Source: a virus
Length of the DNA stretch: 42,999 nucleotides
IMG/VR virus record: IMGVR_UViG_3300050821_015776
Location: 1 to 42,999 of that record
Direction: 5' to 3' (one strand)
A model generated the notes under the pieces. That model saw only the letters and a program-made list of their open reading frames with translations. It was not told where the DNA came from and made no database searches. Positions 17,293-25,895 of this stretch are shown piece after piece; position 1 is the stretch's first letter; each line of letters opens with the position of its first letter. The translations under genes and the position numbers were made by a program.

Positions 17293-17865
17293 TTATTGGT
17301 ATTTTGCGGTATGGGGTTGGCCGCTCAGTGAGGGGTCGGGCGGGGTTATATAGCTAATCGTAACGCCGCTAAGAGTGTAGTCAATGCCCTGCTCCTGCGG
17401 CTGGCGGGCAAGTTTGACATCCATGGAGTTCGGATCGAATGGCGTGATGCTTCCGTGGAGCGTAAACGTCGTATTCACGCCATCGATCACGCCGTCCACG
17501 TTCACGAGCCGCCACGGCTTCTGAAGGTTGTTTCCGATGTCCTCGATCATCTTGGCCGTAATGCCGAGGACGAGCGAATAGGACTTGCCGGCGGTGTTCT
17601 TGGTCGAAGCGGCTGTGCCTTCCTGGGCGCGGGTGATCGGCAGTGTATTGCCGGAGATACCGGGTCCGTTCACGCGGACGATCTCGGCATTCGGATCAAG
17701 AGACGGGTCGGGAAAGTCCGTGCTGTTCCACCAAACCGCGTTCCAAGAGGCGGAGGTCGGGAGCGTTGAGCCGCCGGACACGACGACAATCGAAGTGTCG
17801 GTTGTGCCGTACGTTCCGCTTACGATGAGCCTGATTAGGTTTGCGACTGGGTCGAGTATTGCCAT
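17293..17865 (-). CDS. hypothetical phage structural protein
   Basis: This 190-aa protein sits between MuF and the giant anchored protein. It contains NAVWWNSTDFPDPSLDPNAEIVRVNG and LPITRAQEGTAAS (about 76-88), the latter a phrase common in phage tail and baseplate proteins that present a receptor-binding domain. The C-terminus has VDGVIDGVNTTFTLHGSI and DVKLARQPQEQGIDYTLSG, as in phage proteins ending with a small beta domain. Likely a virion protein; exact role not assigned. Confidence 0.7.
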   Translation of the reverse strand: MAILDPVANLIRLIVSGTYGTTDTSIVVVSGGSTLPTSASWNAVWWNSTDFPDPSLDPNAEIVRVNGPGISGNTLPITRAQEGTAASTKNTAGKSYSLVLGITAKMIEDIGNNLQKPWRLVNVDGVIDGVNTTFTLHGSITPFDPNSMDVKLARQPQEQGIDYTLSGVTISYITPPDPSLSGQPHTAKYQ

Positions 17866-17874
17866 TGTGCGGCG

Positions 17875-18918
17875 CTAAATTTCGACGTCTTCGGGACGCA
17901 GGAAGCACATGCAATTGGGATGAAGTGGGGGCGCGCCAACATCACCGTAGTCAAGCGACATGGTCTGCGCGTTATCGCCTTCCCCGACCGTGAGGCTATC
18001 GCCGTTGTCGAAAAAGTTGTCATCGACGCTGATTGTCTTGCCGTCCATGCTCTGGCAGAACGGGCAGGGATTGTTCGCGTTGTACCAGCGCACCGTCTTC
18101 ACAACGCCGGACTCCTGCCATGCGGTCTTTAGCGCGTCGTTCGCGGTCCGGAAGGATTCTGTCTTTGCCACGGTCGCCGCGCGCTTGTCGTCGCTCCATT
18201 CGTAGATCTGTTCCACGCGCTTCGTAATGTCCGCAAGCGGCTCGCCGGCCTGGAGTCCGTCATTGATTTTTGCTTCAAGGACATTCAGCGTCGTCTGGTT
18301 ATAGCTCTCGGACATCAACTGAACGGAACGGTGAACCGCCGCGCGTGAGGTGTCATTGAACGGATTGAGCTCCGGCTTGCCGACTTCCGCCGCGGCTGCC
18401 CGCGCCTGGTGCTCAAAGAGCGTGTCCATGATCGGCGTCAACGCATCGGTCGTGATGGAGATCCACTTGTCGATGTCGAAAAGATCGGCAGGGTTGATGC
18501 CTTTCGTGATCGCCGCCGGAAGGTTGTCGAGCACTTCTTTCTTCTGCTCGGCATTCAGCTTCTTCACCGTCTGAGCGATGTCTTTTTCGGCCTGCGCCGT
18601 GTAGTCGCTCCATTCCTTCCAGCGCGCTTCATCCTGCTCCTTGGTGCTCTCGAACTTCTTTGCGGCAAGGCGGGCGGTGAGTTTGTCCGCAATCGTCTTC
18701 TTGAGTGACTCGGCCATCTCCGTGCGGGCTTTCGAGCGGGACTGCAGCTTCGTCCGCGCAGGGCGGTATGCGACGCGCTGGCCGTTCGCGGCTTTCTGAA
18801 CCTTCGCTTCGATCGCTTTGCGGGTCATCTTTCCTGTGTCAGTTCCACCGGCCGCTTGCGGGTTTACATCACCATCCCCTTTCGGCTCTCCGACCGGCGT
18901 CATCGTCGAAGGCGACAT
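17875..18918 (-). CDS. MuF-like head morphogenesis protein
   Basis: This 347-aa protein has a long charged helical N-terminal part (KKTIADKLTARLAAKKFE) and a C-terminal MuF domain: RAATVAKTESFRTANDALKTAW, then NANNPCPFCQSMDGKTISVDD and PPLHPNCMCFLRPEDVEI. The conserved CPFC and HPNC residues may bind a metal. MuF proteins associate with the portal and are minor head components, sometimes injected. The ATG (18918) overlaps the portal 3' end by 50 bp. Confidence 0.92.
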   Translation of the reverse strand: MSPSTMTPVGEPKGDGDVNPQAAGGTDTGKMTRKAIEAKVQKAANGQRVAYRPARTKLQSRSKARTEMAESLKKTIADKLTARLAAKKFESTKEQDEARWKEWSDYTAQAEKDIAQTVKKLNAEQKKEVLDNLPAAITKGINPADLFDIDKWISITTDALTPIMDTLFEHQARAAAAEVGKPELNPFNDTSRAAVHRSVQLMSESYNQTTLNVLEAKINDGLQAGEPLADITKRVEQIYEWSDDKRAATVAKTESFRTANDALKTAWQESGVVKTVRWYNANNPCPFCQSMDGKTISVDDNFFDNGDSLTVGEGDNAQTMSLDYGDVGAPPLHPNCMCFLRPEDVEI

Positions 18919-20224
18919 AAGGGCATCGCCGCCCTCGACCGGGCCAAGCCATGAATTCGTCGCGGGCTTCGTTGATCGTGAGGATCGGTTGGCTTGCTAC
19001 GGCCGCTTGCATCTCAGTCGTGCGCGCGCCACGGTCTTCCGGCACAGGATCAATGAAACTGATGTAAAGGTCATCGGCATATCGGGGCACGAGCTTCTCA
19101 TTCAGGAAATCGCAGATGCGCTGCATGTGCGGCTTGATGACTCGCTTTGAAAAGACATAGTCCGCCGTCTCGGCCGTCGCGCGGTTGGTATCTGACTCGG
19201 CGGTTCCCAGGATCGTCTTCGACACGCCAAAGAGCGCAAGGATGCGATCGCGCATATCCTCGGACATGTTCTTGAAGTCCATGTCTTTTGGGCTCGCACC
19301 TGCCGGCGACCACTTCACGCCTTTCGGCAGGACGGCGATGCGCTGCATGTTGTCGATGCCTTCATGCACCTCGGCAAAGCCAACTTTGATCGCCTCGATC
19401 TGGGCTTCTGCTACGCCCTCGGTTTCAAGGAATCCCGCCGGCCGCGCGCCATTGATAAAGAACTTGCGGTTGAACTCCATCGCATAGTTGTCGTTGTCGA
19501 TATACTCGGCGCCGGCCTGCACGATACCGCGGCCCTCGAATACGTTCATCGGATCGGGTGAGCGGAAATGGATAACGCACGCGGGGTCGAACGTGTACGT
19601 CTTGTTGCCGAGCTTCATCCGGTAGGCTTTGATGTGCGCCGGGAAATTGTCGGTGTCGATGAGGGGATGAACTTTCGACGGATCGAGGATATAAATTGCA
19701 TCCGGCTTGTCGAGGTCGCCCTTGACCGGCTTGCCGTTCTTATCAGTGAGCAGCCAATAACAATTCCCGACGAGGTCGAGATGCGACGACGTGAGGTATT
19801 TCAACTCCGCGCCGATCATGTCCGGATTCACCCCATCCAGGAGATCGAGAAGATCGTGCGTCGTCTTTTCCTTGTGATCTTCGCCGTCCACTTCGAAAAG
19901 CCGGAAGTCGATGTTTTGCACCTCGCGGGCCTTCGCGTTCACGGCCGCATAGACATAGCCGCGATTGTTGAGAAGCGCTTTCTCTGGGTCGATGTGATGT
20001 CCGCCGCCCGGTCGTTCAATGGCAAACTGGTTACCGCCGGATTGCGAGAACTCGCCGAACACCGCGGCGCCGCCCTTGCCCGTGGCGCGCTTGATAACGC
20101 CATAGCGGGTCATCTCGATCGGACCCTGTTCGTATACCTCCGGGTCGATGCGCGAAGCGATGCCGCGCATGAGGCGCGGGAACCATCCCGGCTTGTTATT
20201 GGAATTAAGGGATGGGGATGACAT
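18869..20224 (-). CDS. portal protein
   Basis: This 451-aa protein forms the dodecameric DNA gate at one vertex. Family features include RGYVYAAVNAKAREVQNIDFRLFEV, SHLDLVGNCYWLLTDKNGKP, VIHFRSPDPMNVFEGRG and VAVLPKG-like IAVLPKGVKWSPAGASPKDMDFKNM followed by LALFGVSKTILG, the standard HK97-type portal pattern. The C-terminus, RDEFMAWPGRGRR, ends inside the MuF gene in another frame. It lies downstream of the HAD and Zn-ribbon genes, upstream of MuF, the usual portal-MuF order. Confidence 0.95.
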   Translation of the reverse strand: MSSPSLNSNNKPGWFPRLMRGIASRIDPEVYEQGPIEMTRYGVIKRATGKGGAAVFGEFSQSGGNQFAIERPGGGHHIDPEKALLNNRGYVYAAVNAKAREVQNIDFRLFEVDGEDHKEKTTHDLLDLLDGVNPDMIGAELKYLTSSHLDLVGNCYWLLTDKNGKPVKGDLDKPDAIYILDPSKVHPLIDTDNFPAHIKAYRMKLGNKTYTFDPACVIHFRSPDPMNVFEGRGIVQAGAEYIDNDNYAMEFNRKFFINGARPAGFLETEGVAEAQIEAIKVGFAEVHEGIDNMQRIAVLPKGVKWSPAGASPKDMDFKNMSEDMRDRILALFGVSKTILGTAESDTNRATAETADYVFSKRVIKPHMQRICDFLNEKLVPRYADDLYISFIDPVPEDRGARTTEMQAAVASQPILTINEARDEFMAWPGRGRRCPYVAFDDDAGRRAERGW

Positions 20225-20647
20225 TTATGCGTTCAAATAGGCAATTACTTTGTCAGAAATCTCTGGGGTGATTCCGGTTTCCCACTCCGTGTGAAACAAG
20301 TGATCCATCTGCTCCGGGAGCATGTCGCTATCGTCGTCTAGAATCGCGTAACGCTGCACCTCTGGATGCCGGTCGAGCCAATCCTTAATCTCATCGCCGC
20401 GGACAGCACCTTCATCAGGTATATGCTTGGTGCAATCAATGAAGTCGTACACCTGCTTCCTGATTTCGTCCTCGCCTTCCGGCCATCCACGCCAGGAAGA
20501 GCTGAGAACAACCTTGGCATCCGTGTTCAAAATAATGCGCCCGACGAGGAATGCCATGTGAGGATCGATGCCGATTACCCCGCGATAACGGGCGGTCGTT
20601 CTCACACAATTCACCACGCCGTCGATGTCGAGAAAAAGCACCTTCAT
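20225..20647 (-). CDS. HAD-superfamily phosphatase
   Basis: This 140-aa protein shows motif I FLDIDGVVN (Asp7 nucleophile, Asp9 acid/base), a motif II Ser in VVLSSSWRGW and the acidic motif LDDDSDM near residue 105. The length and SSSW-type motif resemble the HAD domain found in 'Swiss army knife' RNA repair proteins and in small phage phosphatases that may remove 3' phosphates from nucleic acid ends. Its stop directly abuts the portal start, so it is part of the packaging operon. Substrate unknown. Confidence 0.8.
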   Translation of the reverse strand: MKVLFLDIDGVVNCVRTTARYRGVIGIDPHMAFLVGRIILNTDAKVVLSSSWRGWPEGEDEIRKQVYDFIDCTKHIPDEGAVRGDEIKDWLDRHPEVQRYAILDDDSDMLPEQMDHLFHTEWETGITPEISDKVIAYLNA

Positions 20648-21031
20648 CTACGCAAGCATAATCTTTCCTTCAGCGACGTTGAAGGTGTTAGTGCGGCAAT
20701 ACGGGCAGGTGAGCGGCGTTTCGATGGTGAGCGGCTCAAGGCTCACGATCTTATGGCTTCGCGTCGTGGCGAGGGGGCTGTTGCACTCTGGGCAGTTCAA
20801 GATGATCGTATCGATCTCCGGCCAGAGGAGCTCGACGATCTGCTTCGTGTCGTGCTTCTTCCCAAACAGGCTCCACCACAACCGGCGGAAGGCGCCTGTC
20901 GGCGGGTCGAGGGGAACGCTCTGGAAAGTGCGGATGGGCTCACGCTTGGATATGAAAACGAACTCGCCTGGGTGAAGGAGATCTTCAGAATGAGGTACCC
21001 GCTTGACTTCTAGCGCGGTGGTGGGCGACAT
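20648..21031 (-). CDS. zinc-ribbon protein of unknown role
   Basis: This 127-aa protein has a C-terminal zinc ribbon: CPEC (residues 80-83) and CPYC (109-112), separated by 25 residues containing strands. The N-terminal part includes HSEDLLHPGEFVFISKREPIRT. It is co-transcribed with the HAD and portal genes (stop directly precedes the HAD start). No known family is recognised. It marks the edge of the segment where plus-strand accessory genes were inserted. Confidence 0.65.
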   Translation of the reverse strand: MSPTTALEVKRVPHSEDLLHPGEFVFISKREPIRTFQSVPLDPPTGAFRRLWWSLFGKKHDTKQIVELLWPEIDTIILNCPECNSPLATTRSHKIVSLEPLTIETPLTCPYCRTNTFNVAEGKIMLA

Positions 21032-21117
21032 TTGGAGGGATTACCTTCAGCGTAGCAAACTGGTGCTTTTCGGCAAGTGGATAACAAAGACCCTGATTCC
21101 TCTCAGGAGGCCGGTCT

Positions 21118-22017
21118 ATGATGCTTTTTGCAGTAGACGCGCAGAAGTCCGACTGGCTGTCAGTGTGGAATATTTGCTCCATCGTCCTGACAGGCTTATT
21201 TGGCATTCTTGGTCTCGCGACCGACTTCAAAAGGTCAAAGAAGGACGATGAGCATAAGAAAATTTCGCTTCCGGGATGGATTGCACTATTCGGAATTGTG
21301 GTCACCACAATCTTGGGAGCTGCTGCACAAATGAAGAAAGCGCGTGATGATAAGAAAGAATCGGAGGAGATGAATGAGCGGTCTCTGAGGACTTTGGCGG
21401 CTGTTACAAGGGCGCTCTCTCCGATCCGGGGATCAGCTGTAATTGTCTCGTTTAAGTCAACCTGCGAAGACAAGAGATTCGGAGAGCTGTGTCGAGAATT
21501 CAAAGCAACGCAAAAGCCTTGGTTATTGATGAAACAGCCAATGGACGGTCCGCCCAAGCTATTAGATTATGTCGTGGAGATTTATTCGCATCAAGAGGAT
21601 ATTGGTGCTGTACATAGCGGTCTTGAAGGTGGTCCCGATTTCGGATTCGTTGGAAAACAAGACAAAAATAGCATTGGGCAGCGCTTCTACGCGAATTACG
21701 ATTCATCGGACAATTCGCTCGAAATTGATCTTGAGGACAACACTGCTGAAATATGGCGCAATTCTGGAGTCATTCATAGCATGCGTGATCTTCAGGGGAA
21801 AGTGGCTCTTGTTCGCGGTAGTATTTGGGGCAACTCGATGGATCCTGTAAGCGTAATGATTCGAAATGACATTGGAGAATGGGTGTCGTGTGAATCGTTT
21901 CAGAAATATTGGGTCAAGGAAGAACGACGGGACGCGCATATTTGCACTCATATCACAGGACAAAACTATGAGGACTTTACGGCTACGTCTCAATCCAGCG
22001 GATCGTCGGCGAGGTGA
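21118..22017 (+). CDS. two-TM coiled-coil accessory protein (moron)
   Basis: This 299-aa protein is encoded opposite to the phage backbone between portal and terminase blocks. It has two membrane helices (about 15-34, WNICSIVLTGLFGILGLA, and 51-68, GWIALFGIVVTTILGAA), a charged coil (KKARDDKKESEEMNER) and a 200-residue soluble part. The start ATG at 21118 follows a CAGGAGG site with 8-nt spacing. The two-helix plus coil plus domain plan resembles a family of bacterial hypothetical proteins I have seen in Acidobacteriota and Proteobacteria. A host-modifying function such as superinfection exclusion is inference. Confidence 0.7.
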   Translation: MMLFAVDAQKSDWLSVWNICSIVLTGLFGILGLATDFKRSKKDDEHKKISLPGWIALFGIVVTTILGAAAQMKKARDDKKESEEMNERSLRTLAAVTRALSPIRGSAVIVSFKSTCEDKRFGELCREFKATQKPWLLMKQPMDGPPKLLDYVVEIYSHQEDIGAVHSGLEGGPDFGFVGKQDKNSIGQRFYANYDSSDNSLEIDLEDNTAEIWRNSGVIHSMRDLQGKVALVRGSIWGNSMDPVSVMIRNDIGEWVSCESFQKYWVKEERRDAHICTHITGQNYEDFTATSQSSGSSAR

Positions 22018-22101
22018 TTATCGCTTGACTTCCGGCGCGGTGGTGGAGGGCATCTACTCTAAGTATAGAAAAATGAGCAATGAGCGCGAGGTGTGTATAT
22101 C

Positions 22102-22806
22102 ATGGTGTCCATGCTACCGACATGGGATCAGGTCGAATTATGGCTGTTTACGCTGGTCTGCGCCGGGGTGGGAGCGTATGCAGGGGCATATTTGAAGAAG
22201 AAGGGTGAGAATCTTGCCACAAAGGACGATTTCAAAGATCTGAAGTTTCAGACGATGGAGCTAAGAAAAGCGACAAAAAAGATTGAGTCAAACATAGAGA
22301 ATCGGGTATGGGGTGAGCAACGACAATGGGAATTGAGTCGTGACACGCTGTTAGTTACTATGACTGCTCTGCGCAAAGCGCACAATGCCGTTAACGCTCT
22401 GTATAGTGCTTACGGCGGCGATATGAAGGTCAAGGACGCACAATGGAAAGAGCGGATCCTGGATGAAACTAAACATTGCTCCGACCTGCTCGCGGATTTC
22501 GATGAGAAGCGCTTCGCCGCTTCTCTCGTGTGTAGTAAGGTAGTGAATTCTGCTGTGAATAGCCCGGCGCAAGTGATGAGAGTTTGCATCATAAGGGCTG
22601 CAAACGGGGATTTTAAGAAGGGGAGCGATCTAATTCCTCGTTTAGGTGATGCCGTGAATCTTGCTATCGACTTCATGCGCTATGAATTAGGTGTCACGCC
22701 TCTATCCAGTGAATCTTCGGAAGTTCCAAGCCTTGCATTATTAAACCGTTTAATAGCGTCGTCAGACCGTCACAAAGATCATCATGACTCTCCACCCCAA
22801 GATTGA
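22102..22806 (+). CDS. single-TM anchored accessory protein (moron)
   Basis: This 234-aa protein uses ATG 22102 after GAGGTG (8-nt spacing); a GTG at 22093 is in frame but lies inside that site. The N-terminus is a membrane helix (LWLFTLVCAGVGAYAGAYL), then KKKGENLATKDDFKDL, a phrase common in bacterial membrane-anchored proteins of unknown function, followed by a helical domain. It is in tandem with the two-TM gene, 84 bp downstream. Its last 113 bp overlap the terminase large subunit 3' end on the opposite strand, so the insertion has not damaged the terminase. Confidence 0.7.
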   Translation: MVSMLPTWDQVELWLFTLVCAGVGAYAGAYLKKKGENLATKDDFKDLKFQTMELRKATKKIESNIENRVWGEQRQWELSRDTLLVTMTALRKAHNAVNALYSAYGGDMKVKDAQWKERILDETKHCSDLLADFDEKRFAASLVCSKVVNSAVNSPAQVMRVCIIRAANGDFKKGSDLIPRLGDAVNLAIDFMRYELGVTPLSSESSEVPSLALLNRLIASSDRHKDHHDSPPQD

Positions 22807-24136
22807 ACACCTGGCCTAACAGCTCCTCGCAACCGACGCGCGGGAAGCACACTGTCCCGTTCTTGATAAGCGGCGCGACGGTCTGCAGGCGGCTGCGCTT
22901 GTCTGTCGTCGGCCTCATTGGCACGACCGGGAGCAGCGCCCGTTCCATCTCCTGGATCGCCGCCTTCTGATATGCCACATCTTCCACAAAGAACAGGTTC
23001 GCGCCACCAAGCTCGCCAGGGATGTTCCGCACCTTGAGCAGGAAATTATGGAAGGTGACGTGCTCGTTGTACGGATTCGGGCGGATGTAAATCTTCGGCG
23101 CCCCATCGTCGTAGAACACCTCGCCGCTGACGATCGTCGTATAGTCGGCACTCTCCTTCTGCGAGATGGCAAGGTCGATGCCGTGGCCTTTGATCGCCGC
23201 GATGCCCGTCGGCCGCTCGTCGTAGTAATGGATGTCCTCCGGCTTGATGACCGCTTCGTCGTCGGCCACGATCTTGAGCAACATTTCGCGCTGCCACGCG
23301 ATCGCCCCCATGTCGCGCTCTTTGTCCTTGAGCGATTGCTCCGTGGGGTACATCGCGGGCCATGTGCATTTGCCCTCGTCGTCGATCAGCGGGAAGGCGA
23401 GGCAGGTGAAGCCGGTGCCGGGCGCACGGAGCCGTGACAACAGCGCGTCCATGTGCAGCAGGTTGCCGATGACGACCAGCTTGCCTTTGCGGGCGTCCAT
23501 GCCCGGCATGATCTCGGAATGCAGCCACCGGTCGGTCTTGTCGCGGTTCTCTTTCGTCCTGACCCATTCGCCGTCCTCAGGGTCGTCCACGACGATGAGC
23601 CGCGGCCGGTGCTGGAGATGGCGCAGACCGCGCACCTTCTGCCCACGGGAACGGGCAAGGATGCGCACGCCATTCGACAGGACGATATTTTGCTTTTGCC
23701 ATTCCTCACCCTCGCCCTGAAGCGTGAAATCCTCGATGACGTTTCCACGGATCTCGCCGTAGTCCTGCTTGATGAGCTGATTCGTTTCGAGCTCGTGCTT
23801 GATCGCGGAGATGTTGAGCGTCGCCTGGCGGCTGCTGTCGGCGACAAGGATGATGAAGGGATACTTTTCGGGGTATTCGAGCGCGGCCCAGAGCGGGAGC
23901 GCCATGCTCCCGAACGTGCTTTTGCCGGAGCCGCGGAAACCGAGGATCAGGACGCGGCGCTCATCCTCGGTTTCAAGGGCGTGGATAAGCTGTGGATGGA
24001 ACAGGGCGGGGGGATCAGTGAAATAGCCGGTGAGGTATACCAGCGAAAAGCCAAGCAGCCGTTTCCGGGCTTCTTTGCGTGCCTCGAAGCTGTCGAACGT
24101 GAGGCTAAGGCTGGATGTCGGTTGGTGGGGTGGCAT
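22694..24136 (-). CDS. terminase large subunit
   Basis: This 480-aa packaging motor has an ATPase domain with Walker A GFRGSGKST (about 66-74), Walker B LIVVDD (180-185) and a C-motif-like VVIGN (222-226). The nuclease domain has GIDLAIS (Asp321 with Asp331 nearby), FFVEDVAYQK (Glu385/Asp386) and SHDDLCDG (Asp452/453/456), giving the acidic metal-binding cluster. The ATG at 24136 is preceded by AGGAGG directly adjacent, too close for an ideal site; a TTG at 24154 is an alternative. It overlaps the small subunit by 32 bp. The 3' end lies under a converging accessory gene. Confidence 0.95.
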   Translation of the reverse strand: MPPHQPTSSLSLTFDSFEARKEARKRLLGFSLVYLTGYFTDPPALFHPQLIHALETEDERRVLILGFRGSGKSTFGSMALPLWAALEYPEKYPFIILVADSSRQATLNISAIKHELETNQLIKQDYGEIRGNVIEDFTLQGEGEEWQKQNIVLSNGVRILARSRGQKVRGLRHLQHRPRLIVVDDPEDGEWVRTKENRDKTDRWLHSEIMPGMDARKGKLVVIGNLLHMDALLSRLRAPGTGFTCLAFPLIDDEGKCTWPAMYPTEQSLKDKERDMGAIAWQREMLLKIVADDEAVIKPEDIHYYDERPTGIAAIKGHGIDLAISQKESADYTTIVSGEVFYDDGAPKIYIRPNPYNEHVTFHNFLLKVRNIPGELGGANLFFVEDVAYQKAAIQEMERALLPVVPMRPTTDKRSRLQTVAPLIKNGTVCFPRVGCEELLGQVFNLGVESHDDLCDGLTTLLNGLIMQGLELPKIHWIEA

Positions 24137-24665
24137 CCTCCTTAGGCGGTGCAATCTGAAGTGAATCTGAAGTAATCTGAAGTGGCTCCTGTGGTATCAG
24201 CCCCCAGTTTGCGAATACAGCCTCTATGGACTGTTTCTTATCTTCTGATAGCGGGGTGTTACGGATCGTGGCGTCGAGGGTGCCGAGCTTGCGTTCGAAG
24301 ACGCCGGCGTCAAACATCTTTTCAAACACGAGGTTATACGCCTCACGGATCTCGCGCAGGGCTGCGGCACGGTCGCGGCCGGGCGCCATTTGATCGTTTG
24401 CTATTTCCCAGCCGACGCGCACCACTTCCCCCATCGCGTCCTGGAGGGCAGTGAGCGCGTTGTTCAGCGTCCACGTTTCCGCGCGTTTTGCTCGCTCGCG
24501 GTGAATGTCGTTTACGATGCCATTGATGTAGTTCCGATCAAGCACCAGGCCGTCTTGTTCGAGCTTGCGGCGGATATGCTCACCGGCAAGCATTGGGTTC
24601 TGGACGAGAATACTGCGGACACGTTCGCGGTGGTACTTCTTGGTGTCGGATGAATAGGCGGGCAT
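24105..24665 (-). CDS. terminase small subunit-like protein
   Basis: This 186-aa protein precedes and overlaps the large terminase. The N-terminal part (residues about 8-60) is a helix-turn-helix type segment with VRSILVQNPMLAGEHIRRKLEQDGLVLDRNYING, followed by helices with LREIREAYNLVFEKMFDAGVFERK and a Pro/Thr tail. The position, HTH-like start and oligomerisation helices suit a small terminase that recognises the packaging site. I chose ATG 24665 over an upstream TTG. It could also be another DNA-binding packaging helper. Confidence 0.7.
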   Translation of the reverse strand: MPAYSSDTKKYHRERVRSILVQNPMLAGEHIRRKLEQDGLVLDRNYINGIVNDIHRERAKRAETWTLNNALTALQDAMGEVVRVGWEIANDQMAPGRDRAAALREIREAYNLVFEKMFDAGVFERKLGTLDATIRNTPLSEDKKQSIEAVFANWGLIPQEPLQITSDSLQIAPPKEDATPPTDIQP

Positions 24666-24726
24666 GCTTGCGGTGGAGGGTTTAGACAATCATGCCATCG
24701 ATCCGAAGATCACGCAAGAAAGACGA

Positions 24727-25110
24727 TCACCTGTGTCTAAACCAATAGGCGAGAACCATCATTAAACTGCCGAACGCGAATGCCCTACTTGCCTTATCGT
24801 AATGCTTCTTGAACAGCCACATGACGAAACCCAATACGACCAGAGTCAAGAACGCTCTGATGACCATCACTAGTTGGTCAAACCGATCAGCTGCCTTCAT
24901 GTGTTGATCAGCTGCATCCATGCCCGATTTGACGGCGTCCCGCGTAGCAGGCTGTATCGCGTGATCGGCTGCTATCTGTTTGTCGATTTCATGCCAGCTT
25001 TGGAGAGCTTGTGCTGCCCACTTCATTTCCAGGTAACAGCGCAGTTCGCACAGCCCGACGAGCAACGTGACCACCAATAAACAAACGGAAATAATGCGCG
25101 GGATGCTCAC
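24727..25110 (-). CDS. three-helix membrane protein
   Basis: This 127-aa protein starts with GTG at 25110 behind AAGGAGG (about 10-nt spacing), one of the few minus-strand genes in the phage part with a clear ribosome binding site. Helices lie at about 5-25 (IISVCLLVVTLLVGLCELRC), 80-100 (LVMVIRAFLTLVVLGFVMWLF) and 108-124. The loop between helices 1 and 2 is long and helical (ALQSWHEIDKQIAADH). No similarity to a known holin is recognised. The SD and position suggest an accessory gene. Confidence 0.65.
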   Translation of the reverse strand: MSIPRIISVCLLVVTLLVGLCELRCYLEMKWAAQALQSWHEIDKQIAADHAIQPATRDAVKSGMDAADQHMKAADRFDQLVMVIRAFLTLVVLGFVMWLFKKHYDKASRAFAFGSLMMVLAYWFRHR

Positions 25111-25146
25111 GGGTTTGTATCCTCCTTCTGGGCAGTGCCGATTATA

Positions 25147-25332
25147 TTACTGCTTGAGCGAAAGCATCCGCAATACTTCGGCCAACTTTTTCAAATCCTC
25201 CGCCTCCCCGATAAGCTCAATCCGAGCTTTTAGCTTGTGAGCATCCGAAAGGTCGCCACCTTCATTCAGCGCCTTCTCAAGTTCCTTCTGGCTCACTGCC
25301 GGCCCGACTTTTATGGTGTAGCGTTCGATCAT
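25147..25332 (-). CDS. small alpha/beta protein of unknown function
   Basis: This 61-aa acidic/basic protein (KVGPAVSQKELEKALNEGGDL, then ARIELIGEAEDLKKLAEVLR) has a ferredoxin-like beta-alpha-beta look with no catalytic motif. It starts at ATG 25332, directly after the stop of the 53-aa membrane peptide gene, so the two are one unit. Function unknown. Confidence 0.55.
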   Translation of the reverse strand: MIERYTIKVGPAVSQKELEKALNEGGDLSDAHKLKARIELIGEAEDLKKLAEVLRMLSLKQ

Positions 25333-25494
25333 TTACTGAGGTGAACACATTTTGATTATTTCAAAAACGATGACTTTTCCGGACGCCCACTGAATAAAAG
25401 CCCATGTCCACATTAGCGAGAAGAGGACTGCGAATATAAAGCGACGCGGATTGGCTTTGATTAACGCGGTCGTTCTTGGAAGAGGATTACTCAT
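25333..25494 (-). CDS. 53-aa single-TM peptide
   Basis: The gene runs from ATG 25494 to TAA 25333-25335 and abuts the next ATG. The peptide has a basic N-terminus (PRTTALIKANPRRF), a membrane helix (IFAVLFSLMWTWAFIQWA) and a short tail. The hydrophobic helix and tight coupling to the 61-aa gene support a real membrane peptide. Role unknown. Confidence 0.5.
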   Translation of the reverse strand: MSNPLPRTTALIKANPRRFIFAVLFSLMWTWAFIQWASGKVIVFEIIKMCSPQ

Positions 25495-25504
25495 TTGTTT
25501 GAAA

Positions 25505-25634
25505 ATGGGCCGGGAAGCTCCTGATGCCCGACAGATGGGGCGGTTGCACAGCGTTCGTTGATATACGGGTGGATTGCGAGGCCCGATCCGCCTATTCGCT
25601 ATCGCCGCGTTGCCGTTTGGCGTTCCCGGCCCAT
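25505..25634. repeat. 130-bp intergenic inverted repeat
   Basis: Positions 25505-25516 (ATGGGCCGGGAA) and 25623-25634 (TTCCCGGCCCAT) are perfect 12-bp inverted repeats enclosing 106 bp. The interior holds a further stem (GGTGGAT with ATCCGCC, one G-T pair) around a short loop. It lies in a gap with no convincing ORF between the 53-aa peptide gene and the 84-aa acidic protein gene. Candidate structured RNA, small mobile element end pair or termination structure. Confidence 0.6.
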
Positions 25635-25640
25635 GACTAG

Positions 25641-25895
25641 CTATTCTGCGCTCTCCGACTCTTCCTCTTCCTTCGATTCGTCGGACGATTCGGATTCCAT
25701 CTCGCCTTCTGCGGCAGCTTCTTCCGAAGCTCCCGCCGGGCCGAACTTGTCCGCGGTTCCGGTTTCCGTCGCTTCGGCGCCGGCCTCATCCGTGTATTTC
25801 ACGGTGACCTGGCCGTCCTCCGAGACTGCGGTTACTTCGCCCTGCTTGTTGACATCAAGGATGGTTACCTTGTCGCCTACTTTGAATTCATTCAT
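25641..25895 (-). CDS. SH3/KOW-like acidic protein
   Basis: This 84-aa protein opens MNEFKVGDKVTILDVNKQGEV and DGQVTVKYTDE, a small SH3/KOW-like beta barrel found in phage 'DUF2158-like' proteins, and ends with a very acidic Ser/Glu tail (SDESKEEEESESAE). A nucleic-acid or protein binding adaptor is likely. The leader is A/C-rich without Shine-Dalgarno sequence. Family call is tentative. Confidence 0.6.
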   Translation of the reverse strand: MNEFKVGDKVTILDVNKQGEVTAVSEDGQVTVKYTDEAGAEATETGTADKFGPAGASEEAAAEGEMESESSDESKEEEESESAE

